DNA of 64,000 bases. Source: Neovahlkampfia damariscottae (taxonomy: Eukaryota > Heterolobosea > Selenaionea > Neovahlkampfiida > Neovahlkampfiidae). Positions 1-9,362 of the stretch are shown one piece after another. How positions within the stretch are numbered: position 1 is the first letter of the stretch; each line of letters opens with the position of its first letter. A program made the position numbers and the translations under genes. The notes beneath the pieces are model-generated. The model was not told the origin of the DNA. It searched no databases and saw only the letters and a program-made list of their open reading frames with translations. The stretch spans positions 1 to 64,000 of the forward strand of contig JABLTG010000085.1 of the NCBI GenBank assembly GCA_016618085.1. The letters run 5' to 3'.

Positions 1-214
1 AAGATTATTTCAATTGTAAATATTGTAATTTTTCTCTTCCAAGAGATTATAATGGAACAAGAAATATATTTCTGATGAATATACAAAATTTTATTGGAAA
101 TCCAAAAACTGCCAGTACTGCTGGCGACGGTCCTATCCCGAAAGAAATCTTGATTTTAATGTCTGGTCTGATTAATCAGAATGAACGGAAAAGTCAGTTT
201 TAAGATAGGGGATA
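1..214 (+). pseudogene. Fanzor (TnpB-like) gene, 3' end, copy A, cut by window edge
   Basis: The reading frame from base 3 to the stop at 201-203 encodes 66 residues that begin in the C-terminal zinc ribbon of the TnpB/Fanzor family. A C-x2-C pair (CKYC) is followed by PRDYNGTRNIF, which matches the family pattern C-x2-C...RD-x-N-A/G-x-R-N-I, including the aspartate that completes the RuvC site. Fanzors are eukaryotic RNA-guided nucleases carried by transposons and large viruses. The tail after the motif is GNPKTASTAGDG and ends KSQF. Everything upstream lies outside the window, so this may be the end of a full gene or only a fragment. Copy B at 9999-10212 is about 98% identical, including the first bases after the stop. 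Family assignment is fairly sure; intactness is unknown. Confidence 0.7.
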
Positions 215-359
215 AATTGTATGTTTGACCAATTATCGACTTTTATATAATTTTGGAGATGAAATTTACTTTTTCACATTTTCCACCTCCTTCCAAAAAT
301 TTCTGTTTTTTAGAATCTCCAAAAAATTATCCAATCATTTTGCTAAAATTTATTGGTTG

Positions 360-848
360 ATGTTCACTTCAAAGTCATCAGCAGAAGAATTTCTAGAAAT
401 GAAAGCATTAAAAGGACAATTGGCTTCTAAGCAATCTTTTATCTCACAATCACTTCAAATGGATGATTCTGAAGTCGATCACGCAAAAAAACTCAGAGAT
501 GTGCCAAGTAAAAAAAAATAATTTTTGTAAATTAACTTCACAACAGCAATAATAAGGATTGATACTTATTATGAAAAAATAGAAAGATATAAAATAATGA
601 CAAAAGAACAAATAGAAGCGGAAGAATCTATTTACAAACCAGAGCCAAAAAAACAAGAAGAAATTATAAAATGCTCTAGTTGCCATGAAGCGCCTGTTGA
701 AGTGAAATTAAATGATTGTTGTGATCACATTTTTTGTGGTGATTGTTTTTTTATATTATCTTCAAACGGAGACACTTGTCCAATCTGTACAAAACAATTT
801 AAAACAGCCACTCATTTATACACCAATAAAAGTATAACCATGGAATAA
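360..848 (+). CDS. Small RING-finger protein
   Basis: Two exons, 360-507 and 583-848, joined across a 75-nt intron (GTAAAA...ATAG) give 137 residues in one frame. The C-terminal half carries a RING-HC zinc site with cysteine and histidine ligands in the order C-x2-C (CSSC), C-D-H (CDHIFC), C-x2-C (CGDC) and C-x2-C (CPIC). This order is typical of E3 ubiquitin ligases. The N-terminal half is charged and helical, with no other domain seen. The start was chosen as the first ATG after CCAAT (331) and ATTGG (352) boxes. The intron is longer than others here, so an unspliced 83-residue RING protein starting at 597 remains possible. Substrate unknown. Confidence 0.6.
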
Positions 849-860
849 AAAAAAAAGAAT

Positions 861-1944
861 TTATTTTTTGTATGCCTCTTTTATTGTGCAGATTACTTCA
901 TGAGTGAATTCTTCAGAAACTAAATCAATCATTGGTTCCCAAATTGTTTTCAAATTTGTTTTGTTGATAGAATCATCATATGATTTGGAAATTTTTTTTT
1001 TTACATTGGAGATGTCAGTATAATCTAAATTAATTAATTTGTTGATTGTTTCATCCATTCCTTTCCAAATAAAGAATCTGTTTTTCTGAGAAACTTCAAC
1101 ATTTGAGTAAAACTTGATCATTTTACATATTCTATCAATAGGATCATTTTTTCCTTCTTTATCACCTTTAAATGCTGTTATAAAAGTTTTAACTTTTTTC
1201 ATGTATTCTTCATGCTTTTGTGGATATCAGAATTTTGGAATTCACAAGTTGCTTGATCAATTGCAAAACAATGCATCAATTTTGAATTTATTATCAAGTT
1301 ATTAGGATTACCCTCATGCTCCCATAAAATCCTAAGAAATAAATTTTAAGTTTTTTGAAATTTTACCCAGTTGGCATTCTGTCCCAATTATTTAAAATTA
1401 CATCAAAAATCACAATTCTTCCAATATCTTTCAGTACATTTTCGCTCAATAAACATTTTTCATCAATGTCTCCTAACTCGTGACTGTTATCAACAAACTC
1501 CATAATCATGAAAAATGGCCTAAAAACTCTGAGATTTCAAGAAAAAAAACCTTGAAAAAGTTTTGGTTGGATCCGCCAATTCTTCAATTTTTTTTGTGAT
1601 ATCATCATATTCCTTGGATTTACCTTGTTGAATTAACCTTACTTTTGGAGCACAAACTCCAAGGATTTGAGCTAGTTCAGAAGCAAACATCTCTTCAGCA
1701 ATATTTTGGTTTGATTAAATGACAATAACTTTTTTGTTCTCGGTTAAACCAAATAAAACACCAACAGAACCGTTTGAGGACTCCGCCATTGATGTAATTT
1801 TGCTCCAATCTGTTTTGTTCAAATCTTCTGATTGAAACTCTGAATTCTTTGAGTTTTATTGGTTCTATGATTTTGGTTTGTGGTATTTTCTTTGTTTTAA
1901 TTCCTTCCTTTGGAAAGTCAAGTGCAGGTGGAGGGCCAGGCATT
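861..1944 (-). pseudogene. Actin-fragmin-kinase-like gene, apparently disrupted
   Basis: The minus strand encodes a protein like the catalytic domain of actin-fragmin kinase, an atypical kinase that phosphorylates actin. Visible landmarks in order are NGSVGVLFGLTENKKVIVI, AEEMFASELAQILGV with APKVRL, PFFMIMEFVDNSHELGD, VILNNWDRMPTG and AIDQA, then a helical tail to the stop at 861. Two normal short introns join the middle parts (about 1517-1546 and 1332-1366). The frame is nevertheless broken at least three times: a shift near 1850, a TAA near 1715 where the ATP-binding lysine is expected, and a shift near 1212. This points to a pseudogene or to local sequence error. It sits head to head with Cwc2, whose start it overlaps closely. 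Confidence 0.6.
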
Positions 1945-1998
1945 TTAACACCACTTTTCAGTTTTTTCCAACATCCAATCAAATTGTATTACACTTCA

Positions 1999-3195
1999 AT
2001 GTCTTCAACAACAGAAGAAAAAACACAAGAAATAAAAAAACCAACAACTACAAAAAGAAAAGTCAGAAAGGCCAGAGTACAAGTTGAAAAAGACAAAGGA
2101 CCTGTTTTTCAAAGAGAAGAAGGAGGTCAAGATTATAATATTTGGTATCACAAACACATTGGTTCCAAAAGAGAAAGATTTGGAGTTGAACTTGAAAAAT
2201 CAGCAACAAGAACAAATATATCAAAAGATAGTGGTTGGAGTATTGGATGTTCACAAAAAGACCCTTACTTTTGTTTATTTTTTGCAAAAGGTGAATGTAG
2301 TCAAGGTCCTGATTGTAAATTTATGCATAGATTACCAACTAAACAAGATGAAGAAAGAATACCGATTACAAAAGATGTTTTTGGACGAGATAAATATGCG
2401 GTCGATAGAGAAGATATGATGGGTGTTGGAAGTTTTAATAGAGAATGTAAAACTTTATATGTTGTAAATTTGAAAAATTTACCTGGAAATGAATTAGATG
2501 AATCATTAAAAAAACATTTTAAAGAATTTGGAAAATTAGAATTTATAAGATCCTTTCCTGAAAAATGTTTTGCTTTTATAAAATATGAACTTCGTTTATG
2601 TGCTGAATTTGCAAAAGAAGCAATGAATTTACAATCTTTAGACAATGGTGAAGTTATTCAAGTCAAATGGAGTCAAGACGATGTTAATCCAATGGTCCAA
2701 TCAAGTGAAAACTTAGCAAAAAGACAAAAGTTAATGGACAAAATTGAACAAAAAGGAATTGATATCAAAGACTTACCATTCAATTATCCACAAAATTATA
2801 AACCTTCAGATACTAAATTACCCGAAAATTTGGAAGAAATTAAAAAAAAATTTGGAGAACAAATTCAAATGAATCAAGAGTTTCAAAACTACACTCAAGT
2901 ATCAAAAGGAACCGATAATTTAGATTACAATAATTATGTTCATTCAACTTTTAAAGATGCAAAATTAAGAGAAAAAAAAAGAGAAGCTGAACAAGAGGCT
3001 TTCAATCAACAATCAAAAATGATAAATTCAAAAGTATCTGCGCCTTATCCAGATACAGACAAACAGTATGAAGGTATGAGTGATGAACAAAAACAATATA
3101 TGGAATATTATAAGCAATATCAAGAATACATTCAACAATATTCAAATTATGATCCTGAAATTTACAAACAATTCAAACAACAAGAAGAAAAATAA
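1999..3195 (+). CDS. CWC2: Pre-mRNA splicing factor Cwc2/RBM22
   Basis: The 398-residue single-exon protein matches Cwc2/RBM22, which links the Prp19 complex to U6 snRNA in the activated spliceosome. After a basic N-terminus come the Torus segment (TRTNISKDSGWSIG, about 70-85), a CCCH zinc finger of form C-x7-C-x5-C-x3-H (about 91-109), the DVFGRDKYAVDREDMMGVG linker, and an RRM with RNP2 LYVVNLKNL and RNP1 CFAFIKYE (about 153-227). The C-terminus is Q/Y-rich. The ATG at 1999 is chosen because it follows a CCAAT box at 1975-1979 by 20 nt. The longer frame to 1849 would begin upstream of that promoter box and overlap the opposing gene. A working spliceosome factor fits the many introns in this window. 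Confidence 0.93.
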   Translation: MSSTTEEKTQEIKKPTTTKRKVRKARVQVEKDKGPVFQREEGGQDYNIWYHKHIGSKRERFGVELEKSATRTNISKDSGWSIGCSQKDPYFCLFFAKGECSQGPDCKFMHRLPTKQDEERIPITKDVFGRDKYAVDREDMMGVGSFNRECKTLYVVNLKNLPGNELDESLKKHFKEFGKLEFIRSFPEKCFAFIKYELRLCAEFAKEAMNLQSLDNGEVIQVKWSQDDVNPMVQSSENLAKRQKLMDKIEQKGIDIKDLPFNYPQNYKPSDTKLPENLEEIKKKFGEQIQMNQEFQNYTQVSKGTDNLDYNNYVHSTFKDAKLREKKREAEQEAFNQQSKMINSKVSAPYPDTDKQYEGMSDEQKQYMEYYKQYQEYIQQYSNYDPEIYKQFKQQEEK

Positions 3196-3248
3196 AGTTT
3201 CAAATTTTATTTTGAGTTTATTTTCATTGGTGGAAAAAATACGTCAAG

Positions 3249-4988
3249 ATGAACAAGGATACTGATGACAAGTCTTACAAAATACAAACTACCTTTCAAA
3301 TAAAAAAACATGAAAAAGAAACCTTTTTTTGGGGTTTTCAACAAATTAAGGAGTTAACTATCAATGAATACGGATGTTTGGAGTTTGATTTGACAAGGTT
3401 GGAAAATAAGGAACACTGGTTTTGTTTGTCTGAAACATATAAGAGTACCTTATATTTTAACTTTCACCAAGAAACAGAACACTCAAAAAAATTTGAAAAA
3501 ATCAAAGTAGAATGTTTGGTCATTGATTCAGTTCATGTGGAACCTCCTATTCAGTTTATAATTGATAGAGAAGAATACAAAATCTACAAAGAAGAATATG
3601 TCAAATCATTGAAGAATTTTATTGACTACAACTATCAAGCACTATATGCAAACCTCAGCTGGATGCTTTTATTTGAAAAAGAAGATGCCAATTTATTATA
3701 TAATATTTTTGACGCTTATCCAATAATGTGGGTGTCTGAAAAAATTTTTCGTCAAAAGAAGACTAAGATTGAAAAATATTCCATAAGAGAAAAATTGGAT
3801 ATTTTTTTTGAAGCAAAATTTTTTGGAAGAAAAGGCACAAAAAGAGAATTGAATGAAGTTGATTCATCCTGCAGAAAGAAATCACACACTTTGTTTGCGG
3901 AATCATTTATCAAAATAAATAGACATACTTTGAATACGTGCGTGGATTCATGGTTTAATGGAAAACAAAGAGAAGTCCCTTTTGGTTGTCATTTATTTTC
4001 ACAAGCCCAAATCAAGAAGAAAGAATGTCATAGTGATACAAGGTATATTTTATGTGTCACCAATACACCTACCCAATTAGGAAAAACTGTTGTTCCTTGG
4101 TATGGAAATCCAAACAAATTTTCAGAAAAAGAAGGTGTAGATTGTTCACAATGTAATTCTAAACTGATATACCTTTGTAATTGTGGAAAATGGGCGCCGC
4201 AGTATGACTTCAAAAAACATCATTGTCCACTGAAATTTGAACTCGAAATAAACATGATTCATGTAAATGGGAAATTTGATGAAATAGAAATTAAATTGTT
4301 AAAGAAAAAAGATGAAAGTCTTCCTGATTGTGAAGGCTATGATTTTTATGCGAGTTGGATTCAAGGTCAATGTCATTATTTTTCATTTGACGAAAATGGA
4401 AGAGCAACCATAAACTCTGTATTTTTTAGTTCTTTAGTGAATTCGGATTTCGAAATTACTTTATACAGTAGAGATACAATGACTAATGATTATGCTTTTC
4501 CATTTTTTAAAAGCCAAACATTCAAAAAACCGACAGATACCCTTGACAAAAAGAGTATATCCATATGGGAATTCGGAGAAGATCTTATTGATGTCTTGAT
4601 GCGTCATCTTCAATGTCAAATATATTCTTGTTCACATCGATTTGTTTTGATCCTTTACTGTTGTTTGATGAATTTTTCACTTCGACAAACATCTGAACTA
4701 TTGGACATTTCAAAACAAGATTTTATCCAGTTTACAGATGTCGAAGGAAAAAATGGGATATTTTGGTATATCATGATGAATACCAAGAAAATCAGTGATA
4801 TCAAAGAAGAATTCAATAACTATTCAATTCAACAACAAATTGGGTTTTATGAGAAATACAAAGAGGTTGACATAGGTCTCTTGAAAATGAAACTATCTGA
4901 GATTATTGAAATATACAGATTTGGTTTTGGAAGATCAATTTATGATGCAATGAAATCTGAAATTGTTAATGAATTTGTTGAAGATTAG
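3249..4988 (+). CDS. Uncharacterised 579-residue protein with a Cys-rich patch
   Basis: This is one uninterrupted frame that starts 53 bp after Cwc2, with an inverted CCAAT box (ATTGG, about 3227) just upstream. I do not recognise the family. Visible features are a basic stretch near residues 165-215 and a possible zinc-binding patch near 296-325 with the order CSQC, CNC, H-H and C. The first quarter resembles a beta-rich fold, and the C-terminal third is helical (LLYCCLMNFSLRQTSELLDIS). There is no signal peptide and no membrane segment. Codon use resembles its neighbours, so it looks like a host gene. Function cannot be assigned. Confidence 0.6.
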   Translation: MNKDTDDKSYKIQTTFQIKKHEKETFFWGFQQIKELTINEYGCLEFDLTRLENKEHWFCLSETYKSTLYFNFHQETEHSKKFEKIKVECLVIDSVHVEPPIQFIIDREEYKIYKEEYVKSLKNFIDYNYQALYANLSWMLLFEKEDANLLYNIFDAYPIMWVSEKIFRQKKTKIEKYSIREKLDIFFEAKFFGRKGTKRELNEVDSSCRKKSHTLFAESFIKINRHTLNTCVDSWFNGKQREVPFGCHLFSQAQIKKKECHSDTRYILCVTNTPTQLGKTVVPWYGNPNKFSEKEGVDCSQCNSKLIYLCNCGKWAPQYDFKKHHCPLKFELEINMIHVNGKFDEIEIKLLKKKDESLPDCEGYDFYASWIQGQCHYFSFDENGRATINSVFFSSLVNSDFEITLYSRDTMTNDYAFPFFKSQTFKKPTDTLDKKSISIWEFGEDLIDVLMRHLQCQIYSCSHRFVLILYCCLMNFSLRQTSELLDISKQDFIQFTDVEGKNGIFWYIMMNTKKISDIKEEFNNYSIQQQIGFYEKYKEVDIGLLKMKLSEIIEIYRFGFGRSIYDAMKSEIVNEFVED

Positions 4989-5056
4989 ATCCAAAGATTT
5001 TTCAGGTATGATGATTTTTATTTCTGGATCAGTTTGTCTTGTTGTTCATTAAAATC

Positions 5057-5174
5057 GCTTACGGCCATACTTAGGAGAATACACCGCATCCCGTCCGATT
5101 TGCGAAGTTAAGCTCCTACAGGCTCTCCTAGTACTAGGGTGGGAGACCACCTGGGAACCGGGAGTGTTGTAAGC
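5057..5174 (+). rRNA. 5S ribosomal RNA
   Basis: The 118-nt segment has the universal 5S landmarks. The terminal stem GCTTAC/GTAAGC closes the molecule, CCGATTTGCGAAGTTAAGC gives the loop B to helix III region, and GGGAGACCACCTGGGAACC gives the loop E and helix IV-V region. A run of T directly after the 3' end (5175 on) is a typical RNA polymerase III terminator. The internal promoter lies in the conserved middle. It is a single copy here, away from any rDNA, between a protein gene ending at 4988 and gene debris that begins about 45 bp downstream. Confidence 0.96.
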
Positions 5175-5185
5175 TTTTTTTTTGT
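5175..5185 (+). terminator. Oligo-T terminator of the 5S gene
   Basis: A run of about nine T follows the 5S terminal stem immediately, as expected for RNA polymerase III termination. Confidence 0.8.
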
Positions 5186-5217
5186 TCAGAATGAATTCAT
5201 GTAGTTTCCAAATAAAA

Positions 5218-5480
5218 ATTACTTATTTATTAATTGATCCTTTTTATCGAACTATAAAAAGTTTTGCTATTTTAATTGAAAAAGAATGGATATCATTTGA
5301 TCATAGACTTCAAGATAGAAATGGTTATTTACAAAAAGGAGATGATCAAAAGTCACTAATATTTTTACCATTTATTGATTGTGTTCATCATGTATTTCTT
5401 CAATTTCCAGATGAATTTGAATTTAATCAAGATTTTCTTTTATTCATTGTTGAACAATCATATTCAGGTATTACAAAAAA
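5218..5480 (+). pseudogene. Fragment of a myotubularin-family phosphatase gene
   Basis: Translation in the frame read from about 5218 gives LIDPFYRTIKSF, LIEKEWISFDHR, FPDEFEFNQDFLLFIVEQ and SYSG. These align in order with LLDPYYRTLEGF, LIEREWISFGH and FPNEFEFNYGF of the complete myotubularin at 53.7-56.6 kb. They are the residues that follow the CX5R active site. The active-site part and all flanking exons are absent, and the reading continues into unrelated A/T-rich sequence after about 5480. It is therefore a truncated piece of a different myotubularin paralogue (clearly diverged in sequence) lying just downstream of the 5S gene. No function is expected. Confidence 0.75.
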
Positions 5481-5542
5481 AAAAATTGAAACTGAAATAC
5501 AAATCATCTTTACATCAAAACATTCTTTTCTTTTTTTTGCTT

Positions 5543-6156
5543 TCATTTCAACTTTGAATTTTCCCTTTTCAATCTTGCAAGAAATTCATTGCCGACCAAT
5601 TCTTTTAAATGCAAATCATTCCATCTTTTAATGCCTAACTCAAAGCAGCCATGTACATTTTTATTCATTTTTGAACTTGTCTCAATGTAGGAGATACTAT
5701 GATCTCTTGTTATCTCTTTTATATCTTGTTAAGTGACTTTGATATCGTTTTCATTGACCAAATCAGATTTGGTTCCAACAAAAATGAGAGGCGCCAACTC
5801 TGATTGTTCGGTTTCTCCGACATCTATTACTAGTTGAAAAATGAAATTTGCATCTTTCAATGATCTTTCGTCAACTAAGCTAAAACATATCACTGTTGTT
5901 TCGAATGAAATACTTCAACAGATTAATCATATTGAAAACACTTCTTTGAGATCAAAATCAGAACCATATGAGATCAAAATCAGAGTTTAATCTGAGTTAT
6001 GCTTAACAGAGTTTTGGTATCATTTGTTGGGATGAATTGAAAAATAAAACAAATTACATCAGTTGGAAGACAGGAAACATGTATCATTTTTTTTGAAAAC
6101 TTGAAACTGTCCACATCAGAGACATCAGTGTTTGAAAATTGAGAAAGAATGCTCAT
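5543..6156 (-). pseudogene. Relic of a gene with F-box-like and small-GTPase-like parts
   Basis: On the minus strand an ATG at 6156 opens a frame containing LPTDVICFIFQFIP and LLSI, which looks like an F-box. It ends near 5985. Further down the same strand, about 5920-5543, the translation shows VICFSLVDERSL, LIFVGTKSDL (the T/NKxD guanine-recognition motif) and YIETSSK (the G5 SxK motif), ending in a basic tail as in Rho or Rab proteins. The P-loop and switch regions are not seen, and a TAA near 5732 interrupts the GTPase part. I read this as a decayed gene, or two overlapping decayed genes. A fused F-box/GTPase ancestor is only an inference. Confidence 0.5.
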
Positions 6157-6327
6157 TTTGTTTCAATAGTAAATTTGCACTGTTGTTTGCTTTCAGAAAT
6201 TTTTTAACTGATGTTTGGTTGAAACCCTGGTTTACCTTCAATTGCCCATTTGATTCTCATAGAAATGCAATGGAAAGCCCAACAAGAAAAATTAACTCAT
6301 CTTTTTTTTATTAATTATTTAAAAGTT

Positions 6328-9246
6328 TTATTTTGAGAAAACAAATTCAGTATCATAAAAATTCGTAGGAAATTCAATTTTCAATGAATATTCTTGAACA
6401 TGATGATCAAATAATGAAACAGAAACCATTTCTTGATAACTTTCATGCATTTCAATCCAATTTTTTAGATCTTCATCTTTCAATAATCCTTCATCAACAT
6501 TGGTATCAAATGTTAATGTCGATGCATTATTAAATTTAAATTTAGTAATCACACCTGAAAATTTCTTTTGAGCCTGTGGAAAATACGCAGAATGATAAAC
6601 TGCTTGAATGGAAACTGGTTGATTTTTCAATTTTTGTAATTTAATGGATGTGATTGTTGCTCCTAAACTAAAAATATACATTTTTGTTTCTTCATATAAT
6701 TTTTCAAATCCCTTGAATTGATATGGCTCTTTAGTGACAAAAGTTAAACTATTATCTTCCATTTCAAAAGAAACAACTTCTGATTGATGAATTTGAGAAT
6801 CTGCATGGAGAAATTCTGTGATTCGACATTTGATTGGTAATAACATTGTAAAATTATATAAAAAGCATTCATAACGAAGAGCATCTGTTTTGATTTTCTT
6901 TTCATCATCAAATTTCAATTCAAGTAAATAAAGTTCTGGAGATTCTAGTTCAAATTGTTCTTTCCAACCTCCATAACTCAATGATAAACCAACGCCATTT
7001 CTAATGAAACAATATTCAAAAGTTTGTAATTCTTTTGTTTCTCCTTCTTCAAATGCAATGAAACAATGACCATCTAATTGATCTGTTCTTTCAGGTTTAC
7101 GATCTGTGAAATCTCTAAAAATTTGCGAAAAATAATTTTTTCTATTTTTAATCAAATCATTGATATTAGAAATTTCTTCATGTTTGATTAATTTGACTTC
7201 AAAACCTTCCAATTCGTCAATGTTTGCATGTAATACAGTATCTCTACTGTTCACAATTTTTGCTGTGAAATCAAAAGAAGGAAATAAGAAACTTAATCCA
7301 AATTCTGAATTTTGATAAACTGTTCTACCATTATTCATTGGATCAATGAATTTTGTGTGATAAACCAGATTCTTGAATTCATCAAGAAAAATTTCATCTG
7401 TATAAGAAAATGAATAACCATAATATTCATTAACAATAAAGCAATACCATTCCTTTCCAAATTCACCTTCAACAACAACTTCTTCGCAATCATACTTGTG
7501 AAGTATTTTTGATTCTCTTTTTATAACTGTTTTTCCATAAAGACAAACATCTGCAAATTGTCCTACTTTTTGTTTTGATTGTAATAATTCAACTGAAAGT
7601 GTTCCAAAATGTTGTTTTTTCATAATGAAATATTGAACAGTTGGAGGTGGACAAAATTGATCTACTGTTATATCCCATGTAGGAGAATGAATAAATCTCA
7701 TACCAATATGAAAACAAAAAGTATCAACTGTGTCTATCATCCCTTTGATGATAACATCACCAAAATCATGACAATCCAATAAATTACTTCTAAAGTTATA
7801 ATCAACAGTACCAAGTTTTCCAATTTTAAATGATTGATGTATGTCATCTATCATTGGTTTAAAAGAAAAATAGTCATTCATCTTCGTCACTGATTCGACA
7901 AGAATTAATTTTTCGCCGCAAATAGAACCTGTCACACGTGAGATGTGATTGTTCAGACAATAGTCTAAATGAAACATTGTTGTTAATCCGTGACCTGGTA
8001 TTTTGATATTTACCACTTCTTGATGAGTAATTGTACCATTTCCTTTGATAACTGTGTCAGATAATTGATTCAAAGCTTCATAATGAGAAGTGCCATTTTT
8101 CTCTTCTTTAATTAATACTTTTGTCATTGATTTTTCTTTAGAGTCTGCATAAACAATAATACAATTTGTATTTATTTCTTCAAGAATGATTCCGTCAATT
8201 GGAAAATCAATTTGAAAAGGTAAACGGTATCCACCCAAATATTTAAGACAATTCTTTCTTGTAGTCTTGAAATCACCTGTGATATCAAAGGTAATACTCA
8301 TAAGCCAAATAAGGAATTGCTCTTGACTTTGTTGTGTTTTTGAAGCATTGATCAAATAAGAAATTCCATTCCTCATGAAACACATTTCAACAAAATTGAA
8401 ACCAGAATTACGATCTTCAAATTCCAATATAATAGCTTCAAAATTAAGACTAACTTTTTCTTCTTTAAATTTTGAAATTTGTGCCCATCTTTTTTTTCTT
8501 GATTCAACAAATTCATCTAAATTTTTGAAGTCGTTAAATGAATAACAAAAAATTTCTTCAAATGATCCTTTTGCATCAAATATCAAATTTCCATCACTTG
8601 GATTTGATGAATACATGTAACTGGTATTTGATGGAATGATTAATCCATCATCAGGTTTATAAATTATTAATTGACCATATCCTGTTGGTGGGATAAAAAC
8701 GAAGGATTCCATAATTTTTTGAAATGTTGATAATTCATTTGTTGGTACTGTTGGTATTGGTGCTGGTTTGCTATTCGTTGTTGGGACTTGTGCTGGAGTA
8801 TTGGTCGTTGTTGGAGGTGTTGAATATGAAAAAGATCCAATCACGAAAATTTGACAGTTTTGTTCTGCCACAACAACGCTCCAGGTTTTTCTGTTCATTG
8901 GAAGTATTTCTAATTCAAATATAATAGCATTCAATTCTCCGTATTTTGTTGAGTTCATAAAATTTACGTTTAATGTTGGAGGAATTGGAAAAGGCATTTG
9001 TGATGTCATTTTTTTGACAACAGCAATATGGTGATTCACAAACTCTTGTAAGCTGAAATTTTTATCGTTAATTCTGTACTCAATGCCAAATGAACTTGAA
9101 GGTGTTGATGGATTTATTGACGTGGTGTCAAAAAAACTGATATAGGTATGGATTGGATTCTTTACATCTCTTGTGGTGAGAATTTGATACTTTTTTGGAT
9201 GTTTAAACTGAATACCTAACAATGGATGAGCGTAAGTTTTTGACAT
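6328..9246 (-). CDS. 972-residue protein of repeated beta-rich modules
   Basis: One long intronless frame starts at an ATG 25 bp from a CCAAT box (9271-9275). The N-terminal LGIQFKHPKKYQI opening and the recurring pattern of an acidic strand, an aromatic residue, then CFMRNGISYLIN (about 313-325) or CFIRNGVGLSLSYGG (about 760-775) suggest at least four tandem copies of an alpha/beta module of about 150 residues. The pattern is reminiscent of PsbP/Mog1-like domains. Each module seems to open with a segment such as YGQLIIYKPDDGLIIP or SEFGLSFLFPSF. A P/T-rich linker lies near residues 143-168. No signal peptide or membrane segment is visible. Function unknown; the fold family is a guess from the pattern. 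Confidence 0.6.
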   Translation of the reverse strand: MSKTYAHPLLGIQFKHPKKYQILTTRDVKNPIHTYISFFDTTSINPSTPSSSFGIEYRINDKNFSLQEFVNHHIAVVKKMTSQMPFPIPPTLNVNFMNSTKYGELNAIIFELEILPMNRKTWSVVVAEQNCQIFVIGSFSYSTPPTTTNTPAQVPTTNSKPAPIPTVPTNELSTFQKIMESFVFIPPTGYGQLIIYKPDDGLIIPSNTSYMYSSNPSDGNLIFDAKGSFEEIFCYSFNDFKNLDEFVESRKKRWAQISKFKEEKVSLNFEAIILEFEDRNSGFNFVEMCFMRNGISYLINASKTQQSQEQFLIWLMSITFDITGDFKTTRKNCLKYLGGYRLPFQIDFPIDGIILEEINTNCIIVYADSKEKSMTKVLIKEEKNGTSHYEALNQLSDTVIKGNGTITHQEVVNIKIPGHGLTTMFHLDYCLNNHISRVTGSICGEKLILVESVTKMNDYFSFKPMIDDIHQSFKIGKLGTVDYNFRSNLLDCHDFGDVIIKGMIDTVDTFCFHIGMRFIHSPTWDITVDQFCPPPTVQYFIMKKQHFGTLSVELLQSKQKVGQFADVCLYGKTVIKRESKILHKYDCEEVVVEGEFGKEWYCFIVNEYYGYSFSYTDEIFLDEFKNLVYHTKFIDPMNNGRTVYQNSEFGLSFLFPSFDFTAKIVNSRDTVLHANIDELEGFEVKLIKHEEISNINDLIKNRKNYFSQIFRDFTDRKPERTDQLDGHCFIAFEEGETKELQTFEYCFIRNGVGLSLSYGGWKEQFELESPELYLLELKFDDEKKIKTDALRYECFLYNFTMLLPIKCRITEFLHADSQIHQSEVVSFEMEDNSLTFVTKEPYQFKGFEKLYEETKMYIFSLGATITSIKLQKLKNQPVSIQAVYHSAYFPQAQKKFSGVITKFKFNNASTLTFDTNVDEGLLKDEDLKNWIEMHESYQEMVSVSLFDHHVQEYSLKIEFPTNFYDTEFVFSK

Positions 9247-9362
9247 TTTTTTTGTTGAAAAAATAATTAACCAATCAAATCATTTAGAAAGTTAAAAAAA
9301 TTTTCACACAAAAAAAAAGTTTGAAATTTCTTTTTTATTGATGTTCAAGTTTGATAATTTAT

